This document shows, in pieces, positions 56,300-64,000 of a DNA stretch of 64,000 nt. Under the pieces are notes generated by a model, which worked only from the letters and a program-made list of their open reading frames with translations, ran no database searches and was not told where the DNA came from. Origin of the DNA: Molanna angustata (taxonomy: Eukaryota > Arthropoda > Insecta > Trichoptera > Molannidae); contig OY754980.1 in NCBI GenBank assembly GCA_963576475.1, forward strand, positions 24,689,434 to 24,753,433, written 5' to 3'. Each line of letters starts with the position of its first letter. Position 1 is the stretch's first letter. A program made the position numbers and the translations under genes.

Positions 56300-56640
56300 G
56301 CCACACTTTATATTTAACACGCACCCAATACTAGTTGCCACATTCTGGAAATCCAGATTGAAAATACGCTTACTAACTTGGCGTGTCCGGTTGCTTTCCG
56401 GTATTGAAAAGATTGACCGACTTTTGGTCGTTTCCAGGGGGCGCCAGATTGCTTTGTTCATTTTACTTTACTTTATTGCTAAGCCAGGTGTTTTTATTTA
56501 TTCTTTCCTATATTTCGCAATCCTACGTGGAATAATATAAAAATACCCTTAAATACTCTGTCTACACCGGGAATCGCACCCGGGGCCTTTGCTTCAGCAG
56601 TCAGATATCTAACAAACTGAGCCACCGAGGCCGACTATAA
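56300..56640 (-). mobile_element. SINE family 3, with internal insertion
   Basis: In minus sense: GTGGCTCAGTTTGTTAGATATC (A box), CCCGGGTGCGATTCCCGGTG (B box), then about 160 bp not found in other copies (56,375-56,540), then the 3' body CAGAATGTGGCAACTAGTATT. It is the best-preserved tRNA head of the family. Confidence 0.8.
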
Positions 56641-58131
56641 TGTACATATGATAGATATTGGTGTTATCACAGAGTTTCACCAAGAATTGTCCATCGAAAA
56701 ACTTAATAAATCATGGAGGAATATTTTCCAGAATCTGAATTATGTAGGATCCTTTCAAAATAGAATAAGTTCTTAACTGGATACCTTTCGTTTTTGCCAG
56801 AAGTTTTCCATAACTTTCAGGTTGAATTGTTTTTTTTTTTGGGACATTTCGTTTAAAACAGCGAAGAAATTTTGGAGGTTTAATAGAAATGGAATGTCTA
56901 GACATGCACACATAAAGGTGAAACTTTCAAAATGTGTTTTCGCGAAAAAAATCTTAAAACTTCTAAGTTATTTCGAGACAATACGATTTTTAAAGCATAT
57001 CGAATTGGTTTGCGTTTTCGTCAATGGATTTGTTTCAAAATGCATAAATCGTTCAAACAACGTCTCTTCTAAATATGTACTTTTTTTACTGACATATTTA
57101 ATACCTACATGCATTAAAGTATTATTTTTACATTATTTTGTTAATGTAGACTTAATATTCTATTAGCAATAATTTCCCAAAATAAGTCATAATCAGAGTC
57201 AGATCTACAGTGATGCTTGACGCACTGACATCAAAAGGCGCCTCTTTCTCTTGAAAATCATATTCCTTTTTCTATATTTGGTATCTCAGATTTCTTTATA
57301 CCTGGCGTAAATGTATCATTTGAACCAACATTAGGTTCATCTTAGATCATAATCTAATAGGAACTTATTTCTTACATTCAGAGATTTTCTAATTTTTAGT
57401 ATGATACTAATCATATTATACCTAATAACAATCTTTCTTTATCAGTGGATATGAGCCTAATAAGTTTAAACAATCGTTCTGTCAAAGGAAATAAATATAT
57501 GTGAAGCATATCAGAAAGTTTATTAAATAAATCCCTACCTTTGTTTGTCTCTAGTAAGTTACACTCTATCGTCATTTCTGACAGTTATGGTTACCTTTTA
57601 TAATTTATTATTTTGTTGTACACACCGGATTATTGAATTTTGTCAAATTCAAACAACTATCTGAAACTTCTACTTAATAATGAATACACAAATTTACTAT
57701 ATATATTTCTTTAACAACGCAGTTAGTGAATATTCGTATCATAGTGTACACAACCTGATTATTATTATTTTTTTTTTTTTCTAAGTACTACAGGTAAGTC
57801 AAAAATCGTTAACATATTATGTATACTGAATTTGAATGCTCATATTTTAAATGTCATTTATCCCATATTAAATTTATAAAATTGACATCTGCAAACATGA
57901 AACATATAGTACTAAATTATGTTTTGCTAACTATTCATGCTCAGCAGTCCTCATATGCGTGGACATTCGTTATTTACTTTGTTTACATTAACTCTATCAC
58001 TGAACTTACCTATATTATTTAAATGTGTGTGTGCGAGCGAGTGCATGCACATTTGGTATTTATATATAATATATTAACATAAATCCACAAATAAATTTCA
58101 TTAGGTAGTTAACATTCATTAATAAATCATC
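56641..58131. other. no recognised gene; 5' flank of LINE
   Basis: AT-rich. Frame 56,822-57,166 is open but has no gag-like zinc knuckles, so I see no ORF1 for the LINE that follows. Confidence 0.4.
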
Positions 58132-59786
58132 ATGATTTCATTATTCTATCAAAATTGCAGAGGTCTTCGTACAAAGACAAATTTATTTTATAATAATATC
58201 CTATTAAACGATGAGTATCAACTGTTTGGTATTACTGAAACTTGGTTAATTGATTGCATTTCAGATTCAGAAATAGCGCCTACAACTCTTTATAACGTAT
58301 TCAGACGCGATAGGGTTATCACCTCTTCTTCTCAAACACATAGCCATCATCCCCGTGGTGGTGGCGTCATGATATTATCTTGCAGAAATTTACAAGCATA
58401 TACCAGAGAAGACCTTTTCTGTGACGCCGAATGCATTTGGGTAACCATTCCCTCATCTAATGCCACATCCAATCGCATCATTCATGTTGCTTGCGTATAT
58501 CTGCCCCAAGGACGTGAGTATGACACTGCTATTAACTCATTTCTTAACTTGTTATCTCGTGTGCGCGATCAACACCCCGATGACGTCATAATAGTAATGG
58601 GAGATTTTAACATGCCTAATATTAAGTGGAGTAGGCAATCGAATGACATCTTTCTCACACCAGTTAATACACCACTTAATAATTCTTGTTTTGTTGACAC
58701 TATTTCATATACTGAGCTTCACCAATATAATAGTATATTTAATACGAACAATAGAATTTTGGATCTAATTTTGAGTAATATTGTATGTGATGTGTCCCGG
58801 GCTCACAGTCCACTGGTGAGAGAGGATCTACATCATCCTGCTATCTCAATTAATGTTCACCTTAAACCTGTCACAACCATTGCCGCACCACCTAACAAAA
58901 TTAAGCTTTTTCACAAAGCGGACTACTCAGTTATAAACAATCATTTATCCACAATAGATTGGTCATTGTTGAATGATATTGATAGTATAGACTTCGCCAC
59001 CGATCATTTTTATACAATATTATGTAAAACAATCTTGGATTTCGTACCTACAATACCAATAGGAAATAAGAAATATCCTTCATGGTATTCTCTTCCTCTC
59101 ATAAAAATAATAAAAGAAAAACATAAAATGCACAGAAAGTGGAAAAAACACGGTAATTACATGGACTATGCTGAATTTTCAATATTACGTACAAGACAAA
59201 AGACAATACAACGTGAATGTTACAAACAATATATCTATTCTGTCGAAAATAACATCCAAAAAAATAGTAAAAAACTTTGGTCTTTTACAAAAAATTTTAA
59301 AAAAAATTCTGATATACCTCAAACGATGTACTTAAAAAAAAAATCATGTACTGGTGGTGAAGACATTAGTAAACTATTTAGCGAACATTTTCAAACAACT
59401 TACGATTACTATAACTCCATTCCACCAATCGCCACTGACAACACATCAGATTCTTTTTCTGAGGGGTTAGGTAGTGTCATTATTACAAATTCTTTAGTTT
59501 CAAAATATTTACGTGAACTGGATATCAAAAAAGGGGCAGGTAGCGATAACATACCACCAATTTTCATAAAACAATGCGCAGATACACTCTCTATCCCACT
59601 GAACATATTATTTAACAGATCAATTTCAGAAGGAATATTTCCTAAAAAATTCAAAGAAGCTCTTATCATACCAATTTACAAATACGGTTCAAAAAATGAT
59701 GTACAAAACTATCGTCCGATATCGATTCTACCGGTGTTTAGTAAAGTGTTTGAGAAAATTGTTTACGACCAAATCTATCACATTAT
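58132..59786 (+). CDS. LINE ORF2, N-terminal part: endonuclease and start of RT
   Basis: The apurinic-type endonuclease nicks target DNA for target-primed reverse transcription. The start ATG at 58,132 gives MISLFYQNCRGLRTKTNLFY; N8 is the family's first catalytic asparagine. ITETW follows at about residue 34, VACVYLPQ near 121, GDFNMPNIKW near 156 (D-x-N motif) and HHPAIS near 243, where the final S-D-H is degenerate. A linker precedes the RT start, KKGAGSDNIPPIFIKQCADT and then NYRPISILPVFSKVFEKIVYDQ near residue 525. The frame is open to the breakpoint in the ATT AT target sequence at 59,782-59,786. Beyond it the translation runs into the insert's tail. Confidence 0.88.
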
Positions 59787-60002
59787 TTATTTTTTTTTTT
59801 ATTTTTTTTTTATTTTTATTTATTTCTATCCAAAAACATAGAGTAGATATAAGATACAAAATAATTAGAGGTATTATAAGCTTATTCATACATAGTAGAC
59901 ATACAAAGTAAATATAAGTTATTTCATTTCAATAAATATGATTTCATTATTTCACCATTGCTTACATAGTTAAAGCTATCCTTTTTGTTTGTATCTTTGT
60001 TA

Positions 60003-60044
60003 CTAGCCCCCTCACTAGGCATAGCCTGTGCTAAGGTGAGCTAG
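60003..60044 (-). other. LINE 3'-UTR hairpin, member 5
   Basis: The outer stem CTAGC with GCTAG and inner stem CTCAC with GTGAG enclose AGCACAGGCTATGCCTAG (minus sense). It lies about 280 bp after the RT stop codon, in the UTR of the nested LINE. Confidence 0.7.
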
Positions 60045-60320
60045 TTTTATATTATTGTCTATTGCGTTGTTTATTTATAGATACGTTTACATATAATATA
60101 AGTAAATGTACATACATACGCTACGCATTCAAGCGTATTCATCCTTCTTTCTCTCTTTCCAAACACAATATTTCATTATGAGTCATTAACACACAGCAAA
60201 AATTGTAAAAATAAAATAATTGTTGAAAAAATTGATTGATTTAGAGACAAAAAAAAAACAACAAAAGTATTTATTTTTCACTTTTTTCAATTGTCTATTC
60301 TGTTGTTTGTAATAGTGCAT

Positions 60321-61878
60321 TTACATTTTATTAGGTAGAATTATTTCCTTCAGGATTTTTTCATCTATTTCATAAACCCATCTTAGTGATAGTTTTTTAA
60401 ATTCTTTTGCATTTTTAATGGTTTTAATATTTGTTGGTAAACTATTGAAGAGTTTTGTTGAAAAGTATCGTACGCTACGTTGTCCAAAAGTTGTTTTTAT
60501 GTATGGTATATTTAAGGTATTTGTTGTACTTAACCTAGTGTGTTTATATTGTTGTGAGCTAGTATATTGGTCTTCTCTTTTTAGCTTGTATAATAGCAGA
60601 TTTTTTGCATATATTTTTGTAATTGTTGGAACTTTGAATTTAGTGAAAATCTCTTCAGTATTCGTTCGAATAGGTACCTTAAGTATAACTTTTATGATAG
60701 CTTTTTGGGCTATATCTATTTTCTTTATTATTGTTGGCGTTGCACTTCCCCATCCAATAATTCCATATTCCATTATTGAATGACAAAGAGCATAGTATAT
60801 ATTTTTCAAATGTTTTAGGTCAATAACATTTCTGATTGATTTAAAGAAGTATATAAATCTGTTCATTTTATTTGTCATACAGTCAATGTGGCAGTCCCAT
60901 CTCAAGTTTTCATCAAATATAACTCCTAGATATTTCATGCTCTCTGTTCGTTCAATGATCGGGCAGCTACATGTTGGTTGATCACTTAAGTTTTCGGTAC
61001 AGTAATCATGAATTCTTAGTTTATGTTCGTCACTAGGTTTATTTCGGGAGGTTATGCTGTATGCAATGTATTTTGTTTTGTTTGTATTTAGTGCCAGAGA
61101 GTTCCTGTCAAGCCATTTTTTTACATGGGTTAATTCAGTTTCAGCGACTTTGTATAGTTTATTCCAAGTTTTTTCGTAATAGATGAAAACTGTGTCATCA
61201 GCATAACTGATGACATGTCCTTTTGTGGGTAGGTTGCCCAGGTCATTCATATATATAAGAAACAGTATAGGTCCTAACACACTTCCCTGAGGCACACCAC
61301 AGTTAATTGTTAGGTTTTCACTTATGTGACTTCCCACTTTTACACACTGATTTCGGCCTGTCATGTAGTCTTTGAGTATTTTTAGGGAAGTATCTTTAAC
61401 ACCAATGTTTTCAAGCTTTTTGAAGAGCAAATTGTGGTTTATGGTATCAAAAGCTTTGGTGAGGTCAATAAAAACTGCAAGACACTTGTTGCCTTTGTCC
61501 ATTAATTCTTTTATATGGTCAGTGACATACGAAATTGCATCTGAGGTACTTTTATTTTCTCTGAAACCGTATTGGTTTTTAGAGAGGATGTCATATGTGT
61601 TTAAATAGTTCATCAGTTGCTTCTTTATTACCTTTTCCAAAATTTTTGACATTGAATTTAGTAAACTTATTGGTCTGTAGTTATTTATTTCTTCCTTACT
61701 ACCGTTTTTGTGAATCGGCAATATTGTTCCTTGTTTAAGTATGTTAGGAAATTCTCCTTTTTTTATTGATAGGTTTATAAGGTGTGTTAGTGGTTCACAT
61801 AGTTCTTTCTGTAGTATTTTGAGTGTTTTTGATGAAATATTATCTTTCCCGGGTGCACTGTTTGTTTTCAGTGATGAA
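60321..61878 (-). CDS. LINE reverse transcriptase, 5'-truncated, frame intact
   Basis: About 519 residues. RT motifs in order: NNYRPISLLNSMSKILEKVI, QYGFRENKSTSDAI, AVFIDLTKAFDTINH (first catalytic Asp), CGVPQGSVLGPILFLIYMND, and SYADDTVF with both catalytic Asp residues. Then come KWLDRNSLALNTNKTKY, KYLGVIFDENLRW (thumb), IMEYGIIGWGSA, and a C-terminus with FGQRSVRYFSTKLFNSLPTN and a stop at 60,321. There is no frameshift or stop, so it is a young copy, but the endonuclease is lost by truncation. The first residues before about SSLKTNSAPGKDN belong to the host LINE's DNA. Clade (CR1-like versus other Jockey superfamily) is uncertain. Confidence 0.9.
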
Positions 61879-61883
61879 ATTAT

Positions 61884-63123
61884 CAAACTAAACATTCAAA
61901 ATCATCAACACGGATTCCTACGCCGTCGCTCTGTCCTTTCAAATCTAACTACCCTTACCGAATACGTCACAAGCAACATGGATAAAAGATGCCAAGTGGA
62001 TGTGATATACACCGATTATGCAAAGGCATTTGACAAGGTAAACCACGATATACTAATATCGAAATTACTTAACCTAGGTATACATGGAGACTTATACAGG
62101 TGGTTTGTGTCATATGTTCGGAACAGAATGCAGTCAGTGATGGTCGAGGGATTTAAATCCAGCTTCTTTATTCCTCCTTCGGGCGTTCCTCAAGGTTCAC
62201 ACCTAGGTCCGCTTCTATTCAATATCTATACTTATGACATTTACAAATGTTTTAATCATTCATTATATCTTGCATTTGCCGATGACATGAAAATTTACCT
62301 TGCAATTAACTCATTGGCCGATTGTATTAAACTACAAGAGGACCTTGACAGGCTATACACTTACTGTGAATTAAATAAACTAATACTTTATATATCGAAA
62401 TGTAACAAAATAACATTTACTCTCAATAAAAACAAAATAAATTTCACATATACCTTTAACAACTCTGATATAAAGGAAGTCAATTATATAAGAGACCTAG
62501 GTGTGATACTTGACTCTAAATTAAATTACATAAACAATATTGATAATATCATAAGTAAGGCAAATAAGATGTTAGGATTTATTATTCGCACATGCCGTCC
62601 ATTCAGTAACATTAAAACCTTATACACTTTATACACTACATACATACGCCCTCAGCTAGAATTCTGTACTCAAATTTGGTCTCCTTTCTACGCAGTACAC
62701 ATCACAAGAATCGAGAAAGTACAGCAAAAATTCATAAACTATATAAATCATAAATTTCACCTTAACTTCAATACATATCACCAGTCACTTAAATATCATA
62801 ATTTTGATACGCTTGAATGTAGGAGAGTCTTACACGACCAATCGCTGCTGCATAAAATTTTGAACAATGCCATAGACTCGCCTGTACTTGTCAACCTAGT
62901 AGGTATCCATGTTCCAGGTAGAATGGTTCGTAGACCTCAATTACTTCATATTCCAACAAGTAGAACAAATATCAGGAAAAATTCAACAATTACACGCATA
63001 TGCAGCCAATATAACAATACATTCTCAGCTGAGATAGACATATTCAACGCAAAATATTACAGATTTAGACATGATGTTCTGAAGGTGATGCGCAACCAAT
63101 ATCCCTCTGTCCTGTCCTCCTAG
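61884..63123 (+). CDS. LINE ORF2, C-terminal part: RT palm to end
   Basis: It resumes in frame with KLNIQNHQHGFLRRRSVLS, then VIYTDYAKAFDKVNHDILI (first catalytic Asp), PSGVPQGSHLGPLLFNIYTY, and LAFADDMKIYLAI (F-A-D-D active site). DLDRLYTYCELNKLILYISK, RDLGVILDSKLNY, QLEFCTQIWSPFY and a C-terminal SRTNIRKNSTITRICSQYNN follow, with a stop at 63,121-63,123. No frame damage is visible, so disruption is due only to the nested insertion. The apparent upstream start at 61,741 lies in the insert and is not real. Confidence 0.88.
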
Positions 63124-63412
63124 TCTCTCTTCTCTCATTTCTCTTTCCTTCCCTAGTTGTTGTATATGTGTGTATATATGTGTACTTATGTATGTAGGTA
63201 TGTGTGTGTGATGGTGTGTATGAGTGTGTGTGTGTATGAATGTGTGTGCATGAATTATTTTTGGCTTGTAAACTGTTATTTGTTTTTATAATATGTTGAT
63301 GGAATGCTTTTTTTGGCTCTAACAATGTAAAAATTATTTTGTATCATTAAACTGTAAATGAGCTGTAGCTTCCCAAAGAAAATAAATAAATAAATAAATA
63401 AATAAATAAAAT
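63124..63412 (+). other. 3' UTR and (AAAT)n tail of the Jockey LINE
   Basis: A GT-rich stretch at 63,155-63,250 is followed by an (AAAT)n tail at 63,380-63,412. The conserved CR1-type hairpin is not present here. Confidence 0.75.
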
Positions 63413-64000
63413 AAAACTCTAAAATCTTTATTACGATTGTAGGTAATTGAAATAAATCCCATTACAGGGATGATTACGATTATGAAAAAGCCTTGGCTTC
63501 TAATTCAACTCTCGTTTTACTGGAGGTTTATCAGCTGCGCCAGAAGGCACTGAGCCCCTCTAGTCTCGCTAGTCTGGAATGGGAATGTTTGAACATCCCA
63601 CCAGGGGGAGCAACAAATTTAGCAACAAATTTACTATAAACCCACAACCCTGCTCCCTTCTCGGAACTGGGTGCCCTCTACCGCTGCCGGCGCTAACTAA
63701 TTTCCATAACTAACGAGAGTCATTCTTTCGAATCAGAGATGGCGCTCTACGTCGCGCCATTGCACGAACTTCGCGACGATCTTTTGGATGTAATAAAAAA
63801 ATAAGATTAATGTTGCCATTAAATATTATCTTAATTAGCTTCTTCTTTTTCTGCCACTGTCTTGCTTACGGCAGTTCACCCTTGCCTTGCTTGTTCGGAC
63901 GCTTTGGGACGTATATATATGATATCGTTTTCTTGTAGATTTATTGCATCTATAGAAGCTAAAGAACACGAATTTCTCTACCACATTTACTTAGATATAA
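63413..64000. other. no recognised gene
   Basis: GC is higher at 63,520-63,770 (GCCAGAAGGCACTGAGCCCC; CTCTACCGCTGCCGGCGC). No frame of useful length and no tRNA fold were found. It could be a decayed element. Confidence 0.35.

Larger units (their letters stand above)
59787..61878 (-). mobile_element. 5'-truncated CR1/Jockey-group LINE nested in the Jockey LINE
   Basis: It lies opposite in strand to its host. The left end is a T-rich tract (A-tail, 59,787-59,826) and the right end is inside the RT domain. ATTAT at 59,782-59,786 and 61,879-61,883 are the flanking duplication. Length is 2,092 bp. The 3' UTR (59,827-60,320) contains the conserved hairpin (60,003-60,044). Confidence 0.88.
58132..63412 (+). 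mobile_element. Jockey-group LINE, intact apart from a nested LINE
   Basis: It is composed of ORF2 left part (58,132-59,786), an opposite-strand insertion (59,787-61,878), ORF2 right part (61,884-63,123), 3' UTR and an (AAAT)n tail (63,380-63,412). Excluding the insertion it is about 3.2 kb with one ORF of roughly 965 codons. ORF1 is not visible: either 5'-truncated or a single-ORF type. Relatives are at 11.5, 16.7 and 29.8 kb. Confidence 0.88.

Noticed and set aside
60418..60783. 121-codon plus-strand frame
   Set aside because: Antisense of the intact minus-strand reverse transcriptase.
61741..61883. Upstream start of the 460-codon plus frame
   Set aside because: These codons are the reverse strand of the nested LINE; real host coding resumes at the ATTAT at 61,879-61,883.
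63065..63325. His/Thr-rich minus-strand frame
   Set aside because: Translation of a CA/GT-rich stretch in the LINE 3' UTR.

Overview
The window looks like TE-saturated intergenic or intronic DNA from an arthropod nuclear genome, most likely an insect. It is strongly AT-rich and has no convincing single-copy host gene. It carries many decayed non-LTR retrotransposons (LINEs), tRNA-derived SINEs, foldback MITEs, a PIF/Harbinger DNA transposon relic, Penelope-like terminal repeats and several tandem arrays. The frequent TAGGTACCTAC-type strings and the LINE types resemble lepidopteran or related genomes, but I cannot fix the order from sequence alone.

Layout. 0-11 kb: AT-rich DNA with one LINE tail (3.0-3.3 kb), an inverted Penelope-like fragment (3.66-3.86 kb), a LINE reverse-transcriptase relic (5.1-6.4 kb) split by a Harbinger element, and dispersed repeats at 6.55 and 8.82 kb. 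11-19 kb: a decayed Jockey-type LINE sitting in a 102-bp repeat, SINEs, a TIR MITE, a LINE with an apparent 5' inversion (16.6-17.6 kb) and a satellite whose 111-bp unit has captured a LINE tail (18.26-18.6 kb). 20-32 kb: LINE tails, a seven-copy 106-bp tandem array, a Penelope-like end with a hammerhead ribozyme (27.34-27.38 kb) and a minisatellite. 33-46 kb: more LINE tails, including a twin-primed copy with target-site duplications (36.35-36.56 kb), palindromic MITEs, LINE-in-LINE nesting and an inverted pair of about 400-bp LTR-like repeats (37.5 and 43.7 kb).

47-49 kb: a 533-bp (AT)n tract, a near-perfect 384-bp-arm palindrome carrying a proline-rich ORF, and a second (AT)n tract. 50-58 kb: LINE and SINE fragments in otherwise featureless DNA. 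58.1-63.4 kb: the best-preserved element, a Jockey-group LINE with endonuclease and reverse transcriptase. It is cut by a second, 5'-truncated LINE on the opposite strand, and the host reading frame resumes exactly after the insertion.

The elements work together only as a retrotransposition ecosystem. Autonomous LINEs supply endonuclease and RT; SINEs and truncated tails are their products; and new copies repeatedly land inside the 3' ends of older ones. Five unrelated-looking LINE ends share a covarying 3' hairpin that may be the RT recognition structure.
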